Assembly: GCA_017557535.1 (NCBI GenBank)
Contig: JAFYYM010000073.1
Location: forward strand, 1-64,000
Direction: 5' to 3'
Length of the DNA stretch: 64,000 nucleotides
Source: Bacteroidales bacterium
Lineage (GTDB): Bacteria > Bacteroidota > Bacteroidia > Bacteroidales > UBA932
Shown piece by piece: positions 53,496 through 63,414 of this stretch. Made by a program: the position numbers and the translations under genes. Each line of letters begins with the position of its first letter. The first letter of the stretch is position 1. The notes beneath the pieces were generated by a model, which did not search any database, had not been told where the DNA came from, and saw only the letters and a program-made list of their open reading frames with translations.

Positions 53496-54789
53496 CCTGA
53501 CGTCTCGCCTTATAAGATCTCACACCATAGAGGAAAACTATGATGAAACAGATGAGCGGCAATACAAAGGACACGTTGACCGCCGGATGGCCAAGAATAA
53601 CCTTCTGGTCGATGATCATTCCCTGAAGCGGCGGCATGATGGCTCCACCCACAATAGCCTCAACCAGGAAAGCCGCCCCAAGGCTCGCGTCCTGGTTCTC
53701 GACATTCTCAAGAGCGATACCATAGATAGTGGGGAACATGAGGGACATGAAAGCGCTGATACCCATCAGGCAATAAAGCCCACCCATGCCAACTATGCTG
53801 ATAGCTCCAATGGAGCAAAGGGCTGCCCCTGTGGCGAAAATGGCGAGCAAACGGCTGGAATTGACATACTTCATCAAAGCAGTCGCTATGAACCTTCCAC
53901 ATAAGAAGAGAGCCATCGCGATGATGTTGTATGTCTGGGCTGTCGCCTTGTTGATTCCGAGATTGTCCGCATACTGGATGATGAAGGTCCAGGTCATGAT
54001 CTGGGCGGCGACATAAAACATCTGGGTCAGAACGCCTTCCCTGTAAATCTTGTTATGCCAGAGATTTGACAGGGTCTTGCCTGTACTGTTGGTTTTCTCG
54101 GGCTGGACCTCGGTCTTAGGCACCCTGGCCATGGCTATTATGATGAGCACGACCACCACGACAATCCCGATGATAACATAGGGATTACGGATGACCGCAA
54201 GGTCATGTAGCCTGATGTCGGCCTTTTCCGCCTCGGAGAGTGCCGGGAATATGATATTACCAGCGGCATCCCTCTTGTCGGACAGGAGCTGGGGCAGAAC
54301 GATGAACGACGCCACGCTCATACCCATCAACGAGCCCATCGGATTGAATGACTGGGACAGGTTGAGACGGCGGGTAGCGTTGCTCTTAGACCCGAGCGAG
54401 AGTATGAACGGGTTGGCAGTCGTCTCAAGGAAAGCCAGACCGAAAGTCAGGACATAAAGTGAGACGCAGAAGAACGAGAACTGCTGGAACTGGGCAGCCG
54501 GGATGAAAAGGAATGCCCCGATAGCATACAGTGCCAAGCCTAGCAATATACCGCTCTTGTAGCTATGCTTCCGGATGAACAGCGCCGCAGGGATGGCCAT
54601 GGTGGCATATCCTCCATAGAAGGCGAACTGGATCAGTGAGGCCTTAGCGGCGGAAAGCTCCATCACAGTCTGGAAGGCCGCCACCATCGGGTTGGTGATG
54701 TCATTGGCGAACCCCCAGAGGGCGAAGAGTGATGTGATCAGGATAAAGATGAAGAGATACTTGCTCTCCACCAGTTTCTCTTTGGCCAT
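53482..54789 (-). CDS. fucP: L-fucose:H+ symporter
   Basis: A 435-aa major facilitator family permease with 12 predicted helices. It begins with the FucP-like ITSLFALWGFANDITNPMVA and contains LETTANPFILSLGSKSNATR and LNLSQSFNPMGSLMGM, the FGHS-family conserved regions. The protein ends in a short basic tail. It lies 3 bp downstream of fucI, forming a fucI-fucP operon for uptake and first-step metabolism of L-fucose. Confidence 0.93.
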   Translation of the reverse strand: MAKEKLVESKYLFIFILITSLFALWGFANDITNPMVAAFQTVMELSAAKASLIQFAFYGGYATMAIPAALFIRKHSYKSGILLGLALYAIGAFLFIPAAQFQQFSFFCVSLYVLTFGLAFLETTANPFILSLGSKSNATRRLNLSQSFNPMGSLMGMSVASFIVLPQLLSDKRDAAGNIIFPALSEAEKADIRLHDLAVIRNPYVIIGIVVVVVLIIIAMARVPKTEVQPEKTNSTGKTLSNLWHNKIYREGVLTQMFYVAAQIMTWTFIIQYADNLGINKATAQTYNIIAMALFLCGRFIATALMKYVNSSRLLAIFATGAALCSIGAISIVGMGGLYCLMGISAFMSLMFPTIYGIALENVENQDASLGAAFLVEAIVGGAIMPPLQGMIIDQKVILGHPAVNVSFVLPLICFIIVFLYGVRSYKARRQVRVS

Positions 54790-54792
54790 ATA

Positions 54793-56565
54793 CTATTTGT
54801 AGATAGGTCCGAAATTGGCGCAGGCGCGGAAATCAGCACCTTCCTTATCCATACCAAACGCATTCCAGGCAGCCGGACGGAAGATGTCAGCATCGGCAAC
54901 ATTATGCATGCACACAGGAATCCTCAGCATGGATGCCAGGGTGATCATGTCAGCTCCGATATGGCCATAGGAAATCGCACCGTGGTTGGCTCCCCAGTTA
55001 TTCATCACGCTGTACACATCCTTGAAGGCATCCTTGTTGGGATCAAGGCGAGGAGTGAACCAAGTGGTGGGCCAAGTCGGGTCCGTGCGTTTGTCGAGGA
55101 CATCGTGGATCTCAGGCTCGACATTGACGACCCATCCCTCAGCGATCTGAAGCACGGGACCGAGGCCGTCCACAATGTTTATTCTCATCATAGTTGCGGG
55201 AAAATCGCCCTTTGAGACGAAATGGATGCTGAATCCGCCACCGCGGAAGTAGTCGCGGTCGGCCGGCATCCACCAGGAGTTCTCCAGGCACTTTTTCTCG
55301 TCTTCGTCAGTCATCTCCCAGAAGGTCTTCATCACGGGCTTGCCCTCAGCATCCACGCTCTGGCCACATCCGTCCATCGTGGTGGCACCTGAGTTGATAA
55401 GATGGATGATTCCAGGGGCGGCCTTGCCGGTGAGTTCCTTGCCGGTCACTCTCTTGACAGCCTCAGGGCTCCAGTAAGTACGGACATCGGAGAAAATCTG
55501 CGGCAGATTAGTCACAAGGTGTGCGAGCAACATGGCGGCGCCGTTAAGGGAGTCGTTCTCTGTGGCGAGGATTGTAGGCTCACGACGACCATTCCAGTCG
55601 AAATTGGTGTTGAGGAGAGTCTCTGTGAAGTCTCCGTTAGGCATCCAGTCGGTCCATTGACGCTGACCCTGGAAACCTCCGGCGATGGCGTTGTGGCCAA
55701 GTGACTCCTCCTTGAATCCCAACTCCTTGAGTTTAGGATTGCCGTGAAGCAAATCCATGACGATTATGGTCATCTTGGTGACGAAATCCCAGTCATTATC
55801 CTTCTCCTCGCGGGTCTTCTGCTTCTCTGGACGATTCTTGTCCCAGCCTTCCTGAGGCATGCAGTACTTCTCGACCCAAGCCTTGGCCTTAGCGTACTCT
55901 TCAGGATCGTAAATACCGAGATCCATACGACGGAGAATCTCGACCTCGTCAACGCTCTCATTCCTCATTCCCAGGTACTTCTGGAAGAAATCGCAGTCCA
56001 CGATAGATCCGGCTATACCCATGGTCACGCTACCGATAGAGAGGTATGACTCCCCTCTCATCTCACCGACAGCGACAGCGGCCTTGGCGAAACGGAGAAT
56101 CTTCTCAGCGACATCGCAAGGAATGGAGTTGTCGTCCAAATCCTGAACGTCATGGCCATATATTCCAAAAGCGGGCAAACCCTTCTGGGCATGGGCTGCA
56201 AGCACGGCGGCTAGGTAAACGGCGCCAGGACGCTCAGTCCCGTTAAATCCCCACACGGCCTTCGGCCAAAGAGGGTTCATATCCATAGTCTCAGAGCCGT
56301 AGCACCAGCAGGATGTCACAGAGATTGTACCCCAGACTCCCTCACGCTCGAACTTCTCGGCACAAGCCGCGCTCTCGGCGACGCGGCCGATAGTGCTGTC
56401 AGCGATCACGCATTGCACAGGAGTGCCATCACTATACTTCAGATTTGAGGAGATGAGCTCAGCCACATTGGCGGCGAGGGTCATTGTTTTCTCTTCCAGA
56501 CTTTCACGAACACCGCCCTGGCGACCATCGATGGTCGGGCGGATACCGATTTTAGGATGCTTCAT
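54793..56565 (-). CDS. fucI: L-fucose isomerase
   Basis: Isomerises L-fucose to L-fuculose using Mn2+. The 590-aa protein matches the full family length. It starts with [20 protein letters not shown], contains [40 protein letters not shown] (metal-binding Glu) and the C-terminal [20 protein letters not shown] and IPVCMHNV. Transcribed first in the fucI-fucP pair. Fuculose kinase and aldolase genes are not in the window. Confidence 0.96.
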   Translation of the reverse strand: MKHPKIGIRPTIDGRQGGVRESLEEKTMTLAANVAELISSNLKYSDGTPVQCVIADSTIGRVAESAACAEKFEREGVWGTISVTSCWCYGSETMDMNPLWPKAVWGFNGTERPGAVYLAAVLAAHAQKGLPAFGIYGHDVQDLDDNSIPCDVAEKILRFAKAAVAVGEMRGESYLSIGSVTMGIAGSIVDCDFFQKYLGMRNESVDEVEILRRMDLGIYDPEEYAKAKAWVEKYCMPQEGWDKNRPEKQKTREEKDNDWDFVTKMTIIVMDLLHGNPKLKELGFKEESLGHNAIAGGFQGQRQWTDWMPNGDFTETLLNTNFDWNGRREPTILATENDSLNGAAMLLAHLVTNLPQIFSDVRTYWSPEAVKRVTGKELTGKAAPGIIHLINSGATTMDGCGQSVDAEGKPVMKTFWEMTDEDEKKCLENSWWMPADRDYFRGGGFSIHFVSKGDFPATMMRINIVDGLGPVLQIAEGWVVNVEPEIHDVLDKRTDPTWPTTWFTPRLDPNKDAFKDVYSVMNNWGANHGAISYGHIGADMITLASMLRIPVCMHNVADADIFRPAAWNAFGMDKEGADFRACANFGPIYK

Positions 56566-56622
56566 AACTTATGTGGTATTTTAACTGTTTATTGATCTAT
56601 CCAGACTATAAATATAAGGATT

Positions 56623-57264
56623 TTATTTGAAAATGGAACGGAATAGCCACACAGCTTTTTCTCTGAGCGTGCTCTCCGGATCCTTCCAAGCCGGAATCTC
56701 GGTTTTTCTGCCTGTGACACCAAGGATTCCCGGCGCTATCATTCTCGCCACACCAGCTTTGACCACTTTCTGTCCATAGCCATAATAAAGAAGACTCCCT
56801 CGGAAGAAGTCCGTGGGGGTCTCGAGACTGGAAAAAGCGTATCCCGGGACTAAGGTTATGGACATATCAAACAGATGGCATGGGACAGGGATCACCGGAT
56901 CAGGCTCTAGCAGGCGACCGCTGCGAGACCTTCCTCCGAAGACAAGACTCTTGTCGGGACGAGTCACAGAGCCGGTGATAACAGCCTTATGGCGAAGAAA
57001 CTCCGAATTCTCAAGAAGGCAAGCGATAGCTCCTTCGGAGAGATTAAGGTCATGGTCAATCCACAGGAAGAATTCCGCGCCACCCTTATCCGCCTTCTCC
57101 CAAGCAACCGCAAAGCCACTTTCCCCCTCGTCATTCAATAATATCGAGAAAGAATACTTACCCTCGGCCGCTATGGCGTCAACCTGGCGTTGACACTCCT
57201 CAAGGCAACCGGCGGAACCGTCGTCTCCCTCCTTTATCGTGATGATTATAGCGACTTTAGGCAT
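56623..57264 (-). CDS. Glycosyltransferase-2-like protein
   Basis: The ATG at 57264 gives about 213 aa. It starts MPKVAIIITIKEGDDGSAG, the beta-strand and loop of GT-A glycosyltransferases, then shows AEFFLWIDHDLNLSEGAI with an Asp-His-Asp (DxD-like) position and KAVITGSVTRPDKSLVFGGR. The C-terminal part has FFRGSLLYYGYGQKVVKAGV. It is shorter than most GT2 enzymes and may be cytoplasmic. Donor and acceptor are unknown. It begins 7 bp after lepA and ends its operon. Confidence 0.65.
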   Translation of the reverse strand: MPKVAIIITIKEGDDGSAGCLEECQRQVDAIAAEGKYSFSILLNDEGESGFAVAWEKADKGGAEFFLWIDHDLNLSEGAIACLLENSEFLRHKAVITGSVTRPDKSLVFGGRSRSGRLLEPDPVIPVPCHLFDMSITLVPGYAFSSLETPTDFFRGSLLYYGYGQKVVKAGVARMIAPGILGVTGRKTEIPAWKDPESTLREKAVWLFRSIFK

Positions 57265-57271
57265 CCGATTA

Positions 57272-59062
57272 TCAACTATCAAGTTTCAAGACAGCCATGA
57301 AAGCGCTCTGAGGGACCTGGACGGTTCCTATCTGGCGCATTCTTTTCTTACCTTCCTTCTGCTTCTCCAGAAGCTTGCGCTTACGGGTCACATCACCTCC
57401 GTAACACTTGGCGGTCACATCCTTTCTGACCTGCCTCACGGTCTCCCTGGCTATGATCTTCGCCCCTATAGCGGCCTGAACCGCGATATCAAACTGTTGA
57501 CGGGGAATCAACTCTTTCAGTTTCACGCACATCTTGCGTCCGAAATCATAGGCGTGATCCTCATGGATAAGAGAGGAGAGCGCATCGGCGGGATCGCCGT
57601 TCAGAAGAATGTCCAGCTTCACGAGCCTGGCCGGACGGAAATCTATGACATGGTAGTCAAAAGACGCATAACCCTTTGAGATAGACTTCAGCTTGTCATA
57701 GAAATCGAATACTATCTCGGAAAGCGGCATGTCATAGGTGAGCTCCACCCTGTCGGAAGTGATGTAATGCTCCCCTATCAGCGTACCCCTCTTGTCCATG
57801 CATAGCTTCATTATGGGGCCGTAGAAATCGGTCTTGGAGATTATCTGAGCCCTGATATAAGGTTCCTCGATATGATCGATGAGAGTCGGTGCGGGAAGCC
57901 CTGAGGGATTGTGGACATCAATGACCTCTCCCTGGGTGGTGTAGACTTTATAAGACACGTTGGGGACGGTCGTGATGACATCCATATTGAATTCCCGGAA
58001 CAGACGCTCCTGGACTATCTCCAAATGAAGAAGGCCTAGGAAGCCACATCTGAATCCGAATCCCAGAGCCAATGAGGACTCCGGCTCATACACGAAAGAT
58101 GCGTCATTGAGCTGGAACTTCTCAAGGGTTGCCCTCAACTCCTCGAACTTATCCGCCTGCACAGGATACATACCAGCGAAAACCATCGGCTTAACCTCCT
58201 CAAAACCAGCGATCGCGCTATCGCAAGGGCAGGCAGAATGGGTGATGGTGTCGCCGACTTTGACTTCAACAGCTCTCTTGATCCCGGAGATAATGTACCC
58301 GACATCTCCAGTAGACACTTTCTCTGTCGGACATAGTTTCAACTTGAGGACGCCAACCTCCTCGGCCTCATATTCCATCCCTGTGGCGACGAACTTGACC
58401 TTGTCTCCTTTGGCTATAGACCCATTCAGGACCTTGAAATAGGCGATGATTCCCCGGAACTGGTTGAACACCGAGTCGAAAATAAGGGCCTGCAGAGGAG
58501 CCTCGGGATCACCCTTGGGGGCGGGAATCTTCTCGACAATAGCGTCCAGGAGCGGAGGGATTCCTTCTCCGGTGCGTGCCGAGACCTTGAATATCTCCTC
58601 ATGGTCACAACCCAGCAAATCGACTATCTGATCGGAGACGACCTCCACCTGAGCGGATTCCATGTCGATCTTATTGAGGACCGGTATGATTTCCAACCCA
58701 TGATCCACGGCAAGATAGAGGTTGGAGATGGTCTGCGCCTGAATACCTTGTGAGGCGTCCACCACCAGGAGAGCCCCTTCGCACGACGCTATCGAACGGG
58801 AGACTTCATAAGAGAAGTCCACATGCCCGGGAGTGTCTATCAAGTTGAGAATATATTTCTCCCCCTTGTAGACATATTCCATCTGTATGGCGTGACTTTT
58901 TATGGTGATGCCCTTCTCCTTCTCAAGATCCATGTCATCAAGGACCTGGGCCTCCATGTCACGGGTGGACAAGGTCTGTGTCAATTCAAGCAGACGGTCC
59001 GCCAAGGTGCTTTTGCCATGGTCTATATGGGCGATTATGCAGAAATTGCGTATATGCTTCAT
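57272..59062 (-). CDS. lepA: Elongation factor 4
   Basis: A ribosome-associated GTPase. The ATG at 59062 gives 596 aa beginning [20 protein letters not shown] (P-loop AHIDHGKS); the longer reading adds ten residues across the promoter box and is rejected. [15 protein letters not shown] and VLNKIDM follow, then domains II, III and V and the LepA-specific C-terminal domain ending with [20 protein letters not shown]. It is divergent from the sigma-factor gene. Confidence 0.97.
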   Translation of the reverse strand: MKHIRNFCIIAHIDHGKSTLADRLLELTQTLSTRDMEAQVLDDMDLEKEKGITIKSHAIQMEYVYKGEKYILNLIDTPGHVDFSYEVSRSIASCEGALLVVDASQGIQAQTISNLYLAVDHGLEIIPVLNKIDMESAQVEVVSDQIVDLLGCDHEEIFKVSARTGEGIPPLLDAIVEKIPAPKGDPEAPLQALIFDSVFNQFRGIIAYFKVLNGSIAKGDKVKFVATGMEYEAEEVGVLKLKLCPTEKVSTGDVGYIISGIKRAVEVKVGDTITHSACPCDSAIAGFEEVKPMVFAGMYPVQADKFEELRATLEKFQLNDASFVYEPESSLALGFGFRCGFLGLLHLEIVQERLFREFNMDVITTVPNVSYKVYTTQGEVIDVHNPSGLPAPTLIDHIEEPYIRAQIISKTDFYGPIMKLCMDKRGTLIGEHYITSDRVELTYDMPLSEIVFDFYDKLKSISKGYASFDYHVIDFRPARLVKLDILLNGDPADALSSLIHEDHAYDFGRKMCVKLKELIPRQQFDIAVQAAIGAKIIARETVRQVRKDVTAKCYGGDVTRKRKLLEKQKEGKKRMRQIGTVQVPQSAFMAVLKLDS

Positions 59063-59064
59063 AA

Positions 59065-59095
59065 TTGCAAAAATAATCAAATTGTAGTACATTTG
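59065..59095 (+). promoter_or_regulatory. Promoter for the ECF sigma operon
   Basis: TTG (59065-59067), exactly 20 nt, then TACATTTG (59088-59095), about 25 nt before the sigma-factor ATG. It looks like a housekeeping promoter and overlaps the divergent lepA box. Confidence 0.55.
59068..59075 (-). promoter_or_regulatory. -7 box for lepA
   Basis: TATTTTTG on the minus strand fits TAnnTTTG and ends 5 nt before the lepA ATG, so the leader would be minimal. No TTG box is found. Confidence 0.35.
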
Positions 59096-59120
59096 AAAGA
59101 TAATGCGCTAGCGAAAAAGA

Positions 59121-59663
59121 ATGACGGACAAGGAAATACTGGACCTTTACAAAGCCGGACAGCCGGAACTCGCGTTCAAGGAGATAGTGAACTCCTACAG
59201 CGAGAGGCTTTACTGGCATGTTCGCCGTTTCCTATGTTCCCATGAGGATACAGATGACCTGCTGCAAGATATTTTCGTTAAGATTTGGGCGTCACTTTCC
59301 TCTTTCAGAGGTGAGTCCCAGCTATACACCTGGCTCTACCGCATCGCGACGAATGAATCGTTGAATTTCCTGCAAAAACAGAAGATAAGGGCTGCCCTGC
59401 GATTCGAGAGCATGTCCTCCAAGATTGAGGACAGAATCGATGAGGACACTCTGATGGACGGAGACCAGTTGCAGAGAGATCTGATGAAAGCCATTCAACG
59501 TCTTCCCTCAAAACAAAGGACCGTTTTCATCATGAGATGGTTCGATAATCTATCCTATGAGGACATTTCCGAGATACTCGGGACCTCGGTAGGTGCACTC
59601 AAAGCCTCATACCACTTCGCCTCGGAAAAAATCAAGGCGGAACTTGAGAAAAATTTAAAATGA
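59121..59663 (+). CDS. ECF-type RNA polymerase sigma factor
   Basis: A 180-aa sigma-70-family ECF regulator. Region 2 has YWHVRRFLCSHEDTDDLLQD and IFVKIW (about residues 31-56). Region 4 has LPSKQRTVFIMRWFDNLSYE and ISEILGTSVGALKASYHFAS (about residues 128-170). It heads a three-gene run with a single-pass membrane protein and a CpxP-like periplasmic protein, resembling envelope-stress sigma/anti-sigma modules. The target promoters cannot be read. Confidence 0.93.
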   Translation: MTDKEILDLYKAGQPELAFKEIVNSYSERLYWHVRRFLCSHEDTDDLLQDIFVKIWASLSSFRGESQLYTWLYRIATNESLNFLQKQKIRAALRFESMSSKIEDRIDEDTLMDGDQLQRDLMKAIQRLPSKQRTVFIMRWFDNLSYEDISEILGTSVGALKASYHFASEKIKAELEKNLK

Positions 59664-59703
59664 TTTTAAACCTGGTATTCAATACTTTGTCAAAATATCG
59701 GAA

Positions 59704-60111
59704 ATGGAATTCGGAAACGACATAATCGAGAAGATAGGGAAACCATCCATGGGGGTCCCTGATGGCTATTTCGACGGCCTGAAGTCCCGCTTGGGATCCA
59801 TTTCCTCCGCCAAGGTATCCAGTCCTGGAGTCTGGGCGGGGATGAGACCATATCTCGCTCTCGCCGCCTCGTTCGCCGCCATCGTGCTGATCGGCAACGC
59901 TATCCTCCGTGACACAGCGAAAAGCCAACCGGCTGATCCGTTCTACGGCGAGGAAACTTATGCGGACATCATATCCATCACCAATCCCGAGATCCTCTAT
60001 AACACGACCGAATTCGATCTGGAGGAACTCTCGGATGAGGACATCATTAATTATCTGATTGAATCCGGAGTCAGGACAGAGCATTTCGCCTACGCCGGTG
60101 ACCAGTATTAA
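59704..60111 (+). CDS. Small single-pass membrane protein, probable anti-sigma factor
   Basis: A 135-aa protein with a cytoplasmic N-terminal segment (VPDGYFDGLKSRLGSI), one transmembrane helix (about residues 50-67) and an acidic C terminus (DLEELSDEDIINYLIESGV). The PxGYFd motif before the helix occurs in Bacteroidota proteins encoded right after ECF sigma genes. Position and topology suggest an anti-sigma factor or sigma-associated membrane regulator. No zinc motif (HxxxCxxC) is present. Function is inferred from context. Confidence 0.65.
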   Translation: MEFGNDIIEKIGKPSMGVPDGYFDGLKSRLGSISSAKVSSPGVWAGMRPYLALAASFAAIVLIGNAILRDTAKSQPADPFYGEETYADIISITNPEILYNTTEFDLEELSDEDIINYLIESGVRTEHFAYAGDQY

Positions 60112-60123
60112 TTCTTTGAAGCT

Positions 60124-60603
60124 ATGGAAAAGATAATGAGAATATTGATAATCACCTTCCTGACGTTGGCCTTCACATGGAGTGCCTCCGGGCAGGAAAG
60201 ACCCAAGAAAACTGACTGGCAGGACAGGATCAAGGCTGAGAAGATAGCTTACCTGACTGACAAGATGGATCTCTCCTCTGCCGAGGCGGAGAAGTTTTGG
60301 CCTGTCTACAACAGGGCTGAGGCTGAGACCAGGGCTTGTTGGAAACTTGTGATGGAGGCATACAAAGCTCTCGAGGCGAGCATTGATTCCGGGGAGGATG
60401 ACAAGGCGATCAGCACACTTCTTGACAAGTATCTTGACGCTCGCGAAAAAGGAGATGGGATAGAGCGCAAGTACACGACAGAATACAGGAAGATTCTCTC
60501 CAACGACAAGATCGCCAGGCTATATATCGCCGAGGAGGATTTCCGCAGACAGCAAATTCACAGACTCAATAGAAACGATAACAGCAAAAACGACAAAAAG
60601 TGA
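60124..60603 (+). CDS. Periplasmic CpxP/Spy-like helical protein
   Basis: A 159-aa protein with a signal peptide (cleavage near SASGQ), then an all-helical charged domain: KAEKIAYLTDKMDLSSAEAE and KFWPVYNRAEAETRACW, with Arg/Lys/Glu-rich helices to the end. The pattern of a first helix with 'lt..ldLs..ea..fwp.y' is that of LTxxQ-type CpxP/Spy-like proteins common in Bacteroidota sigma operons, thought to buffer envelope stress. A basic, Asn-rich C-terminal tail follows. A terminator lies 33 bp downstream. Confidence 0.75.
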   Translation: MEKIMRILIITFLTLAFTWSASGQERPKKTDWQDRIKAEKIAYLTDKMDLSSAEAEKFWPVYNRAEAETRACWKLVMEAYKALEASIDSGEDDKAISTLLDKYLDAREKGDGIERKYTTEYRKILSNDKIARLYIAEEDFRRQQIHRLNRNDNSKNDKK

Positions 60604-60635
60604 CAGTTCACACTAAAACTAGTAGTCTGTCGATG

Positions 60636-60666
60636 AAAAAGCGTGCCGTGAGGTACGCTTTTTTTA
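60636..60666 (+). terminator. Terminator after the sigma-factor operon
   Basis: AAAAAGCGTGCC (60636-60647) pairs with GGTACGCTTTTTT after a GTGA loop, with one G-T pair, followed by a T run. It separates the sigma operon from the GH109-like gene. Confidence 0.85.
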
Positions 60667-60667
60667 T

Positions 60668-60675
60668 TATATTTG
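60668..60675 (+). promoter_or_regulatory. -7 box for the GH109-like gene
   Basis: TATATTTG fits TAnnTTTG and directly follows the terminator T run; the ATG at 60721 is about 45 nt on. No TTG box at the expected distance. Confidence 0.35.
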
Positions 60676-60720
60676 GGAAAGTTTTGTCCTATACATTATT
60701 TATCCCTAAAATAATTGACA

Positions 60721-62076
60721 ATGAGAAAGTTCATATTTGCGGCATTCGTCTGTCTGCTGGCCCTGGTCTCTTGCGGGAAGAAGGTTCCCGCCTCTGTGCC
60801 GGCAGAGATCAAAAACGGCATCATTGAGCTTAAGGCTCCCGCCCGTGCCCCAGGCCAGGAGAGCGCCCTTGGTTTGAAATGCGATCCTATCGAGACTGTC
60901 CGTATCGCCTTTGTCGGCGTTGGCGGACGAGGAGCCTCAGCTGTCAGCAGGTACACACACATTGACGGCGTGAAGATCATGGCCTTCTGCGACCTGAAGC
61001 AGGAGAGGGTGGATCTATGTAATGACATCCTTAAGAAAGCCGGTTTGCCGGAGGCTGACACCTATGTCGGGCCGGAGGCATATAAGGAGCTTTGCGACAG
61101 GGACGACATAGACCTGGTGTACATCGCCACGGACTGGGTGGTACATGTGCCGATATCCTTATATGCCCTTGAGCATGGCCATCACGTGGCATGCGAGGTT
61201 CCTATGATGATGACCATCGATGACTGCTGGAAACTCGTTGACGCTTGCGAGAGGACCCGCCGCCATTGCATGATGCTCGAGAACTGCTGCTACGATTTCT
61301 TCGAGATGTCTGCTCTGAACATGGCCCAGCAAGGACTTTTCGGAGAGGTTTACCATGTGGAAGGCGCTTATATTCACTTCCTTTCCGAAGGTTGGGACAG
61401 AAGCGAGACCTGGAGGCTTGACTACAACATGGAGAACCGGGGTGACAATTACCCGACCCACGGCCTCGGACCAATCGCCCAGGTGCTTAACATCCACAGG
61501 GGTGACAAAATGGATTATCTCGTCGCTATGGACACTCCTTCCTACAACGGGAAGGTGGCTGCGAAGAAGTTCAGGGATGCGGACTACTGCAAGGACGGAG
61601 ACCACACAATCAGCTTGATCCAGACCGAAAAGAAGAAACTGATCGAGGTGCAGCATAATGTCTATGCCTACCGCCCTTACACCCGTATGTACCAGCTTAC
61701 AGGAACGGAAGGATTCGCCAATAAATATCCCACCCAAGGAATCTCTGTCAAGGGAATCAACGGCCATAGCTACGTTCCCGAAGAGGTCATGGACTCACTT
61801 CTGACCGCTTACAGGCCCGATTTCGCCAAAGCCATCGAGGAACAGGCGAAGTCTGTCGGCGGCCACGGTGGAATGGACTTCATCATGGACTACAGGTTGA
61901 TCTACTGCCTGCGTCACGGACTCCCGCTCGACGAGGACGTATATGACGCCGCCGAATGGTCCGCTGTCCAGGAGTTGAGCCGTATATCTTTGGAGAACAA
62001 CTCCATGCCGGTCCGTTTCCCTGACTTCACAAGAGGAGACTGGAATAAGGTGGACGGATTCCACTATGCCATGTAA
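60721..62076 (+). CDS. GH109-like lipoprotein (Gfo/Idh/MocA fold)
   Basis: A protein of about 451 aa with lipobox LALVSC (Cys18). The NAD-binding Rossmann motif is VGVGGRGASAVSRYTHIDG, then the EVPMMMTIDDCWKLVDACE segment. The C-terminal half has NYPTHGLGPIAQVLNIHRGD, GGHGGMDFIMDYRLIY and FPDFTRGDW, which are characteristic of GH109 alpha-N-acetylgalactosaminidases. These cleave terminal GalNAc, as in blood group A, by an NAD-dependent mechanism. A related NAD-dependent glycosidase or dehydrogenase specificity is possible. It is followed 10 bp later by a YfcC transporter. Confidence 0.88.
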   Translation: MRKFIFAAFVCLLALVSCGKKVPASVPAEIKNGIIELKAPARAPGQESALGLKCDPIETVRIAFVGVGGRGASAVSRYTHIDGVKIMAFCDLKQERVDLCNDILKKAGLPEADTYVGPEAYKELCDRDDIDLVYIATDWVVHVPISLYALEHGHHVACEVPMMMTIDDCWKLVDACERTRRHCMMLENCCYDFFEMSALNMAQQGLFGEVYHVEGAYIHFLSEGWDRSETWRLDYNMENRGDNYPTHGLGPIAQVLNIHRGDKMDYLVAMDTPSYNGKVAAKKFRDADYCKDGDHTISLIQTEKKKLIEVQHNVYAYRPYTRMYQLTGTEGFANKYPTQGISVKGINGHSYVPEEVMDSLLTAYRPDFAKAIEEQAKSVGGHGGMDFIMDYRLIYCLRHGLPLDEDVYDAAEWSAVQELSRISLENNSMPVRFPDFTRGDWNKVDGFHYAM

Positions 62077-62085
62077 GCCTTCAGG

Positions 62086-63408
62086 ATGCGAAAGCTGAAG
62101 GCTCCAAACACCTATGTCATCATCGCGGCCATCATCATTCTGTGCGCGGTGATGACATGGTTTATACCCGGAGGGCAATATGTCAAGTCCGATGACGGCA
62201 CGCTTTCTTATGAGGCCGTGGATTCCGTTCCCCAGACATGGCAAGTGTTCACCGCCATTTATCATGGATTTGTAAAACAAGCGGGAATCATCATTTTCAT
62301 ACTGGTGGTGGGAGGAGCCTTCTGGCTTCTGAACGCCACCGGTGCTGTTGAAGCCGGGATCAAACGCCTCATCTCACGGATCGGGAATAAGGACAAGATA
62401 GTCCTCGCCTCGGTCACGGTGCTGTTCTCCCTTGCGGGAGCCGTATTCGGGATGAGCGAGGAGACAATCCCTTTCGTCGGGATTGTGGTTCCCTTGGCAG
62501 TATCAATGGGATATGATGCTTTCATGGGTATGCTGGTGGTCTATGTGGCCTCCAACATTGGCTTCTCAAGTGCCTTCCTGAATCCTTTCACGGTCGGAAT
62601 CGCCCAAGGAATGGCGGATTTGCCGCTGTTCTCAGGAATGGGGTACCGCCTTCTCTGTTGGGGTATATTGACAACCCTCCTGGTGTTCATTGTCGTGATC
62701 TATGCCCATAAGGTCAAGAAGACTCCGACCAATACGGAAACCATTGAGACTGAGCCCCTCACCAGGAGGCAGACATGGACTTTGGTCACTCTTGCCCTCA
62801 CGGTGGCAATATTGATAATCGGAGTGATCCGATTCGAATGGTATATGCCTGAGATCACCGGACTATTCCTCGCGATGGGAATCATCTGCGGAATCATCGC
62901 GGGATTCTCATCAGACAGGATAGTCAAGGAACTGATGGCCGGAGCGAAGGATATCCTTTCCGCCGCGCTTGTGGTGGGTTTCGCATCAGGGATAATAGTC
63001 ATATTGCAGGACGGGAAGATAGTTGACAGTATCCTGCACTCGATGCAGGAAGGGCTTGACGGGAGCGGAAAGGCAGGTTCCCTGACCGCCATGTATGGAA
63101 TACAAGCCCTGATCAATCTCATCATCCCCAGCGCGACCGCGAAGGCGGCTATCACGATACCGATCATGGCTCCATTCTCCGATATGGTCGGGGTATCCAG
63201 ACAGGCCATGGTCCTCGCGTTCCAATTCGGAGATGGATTCACGAACATGATCACCCCCACCTCAGGTGTACTCGTCGCGGCTTTGGCCATGGCGAGGATT
63301 CCTTATTCGAAGTGGGTCCGATGGATATGGAAAATGGTGCTGGTTCTGCTTGTCCTTGGCCTTCTCCTGCTCCTGCCTACGGTTTTCTTAGCTCCCGCAG
63401 GCTTCTGA
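62086..63408 (+). CDS. YfcC-family membrane transporter
   Basis: A 440-aa polytopic protein with about 11-12 helices of the YfcC/DcuC-like ion-transporter superfamily. The N-terminal start is KLKAPNTYVIIAAIIILCAV with MTWFIPGGQY. Repeat-like conserved segments are GMSEETIPFVGIVVPLAVSM, SNIGFSSAFLNPFTVGIAQG and LINLIIPSATAKAAITIPIM with FGDGFTNMITPTSG. Family members carry C4-dicarboxylates, amino acids or basic amino acid/ornithine pairs; substrate is not readable. It is probably cotranscribed with the GH109-like gene. It converges on the ABC ATPase with a 6-bp gap. Confidence 0.85.
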   Translation: MRKLKAPNTYVIIAAIIILCAVMTWFIPGGQYVKSDDGTLSYEAVDSVPQTWQVFTAIYHGFVKQAGIIIFILVVGGAFWLLNATGAVEAGIKRLISRIGNKDKIVLASVTVLFSLAGAVFGMSEETIPFVGIVVPLAVSMGYDAFMGMLVVYVASNIGFSSAFLNPFTVGIAQGMADLPLFSGMGYRLLCWGILTTLLVFIVVIYAHKVKKTPTNTETIETEPLTRRQTWTLVTLALTVAILIIGVIRFEWYMPEITGLFLAMGIICGIIAGFSSDRIVKELMAGAKDILSAALVVGFASGIIVILQDGKIVDSILHSMQEGLDGSGKAGSLTAMYGIQALINLIIPSATAKAAITIPIMAPFSDMVGVSRQAMVLAFQFGDGFTNMITPTSGVLVAALAMARIPYSKWVRWIWKMVLVLLVLGLLLLLPTVFLAPAGF

Positions 63409-63414
63409 GGAATC

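Noticed and set aside
60721-62076. The lipoprotein as a generic Gfo/Idh/MocA dehydrogenase
   Set aside because: The fold is shared, but the lipobox and the C-terminal THGLGPIAQ, GGHGGMDF and FPDFTRG motifs point to the GH109 branch.
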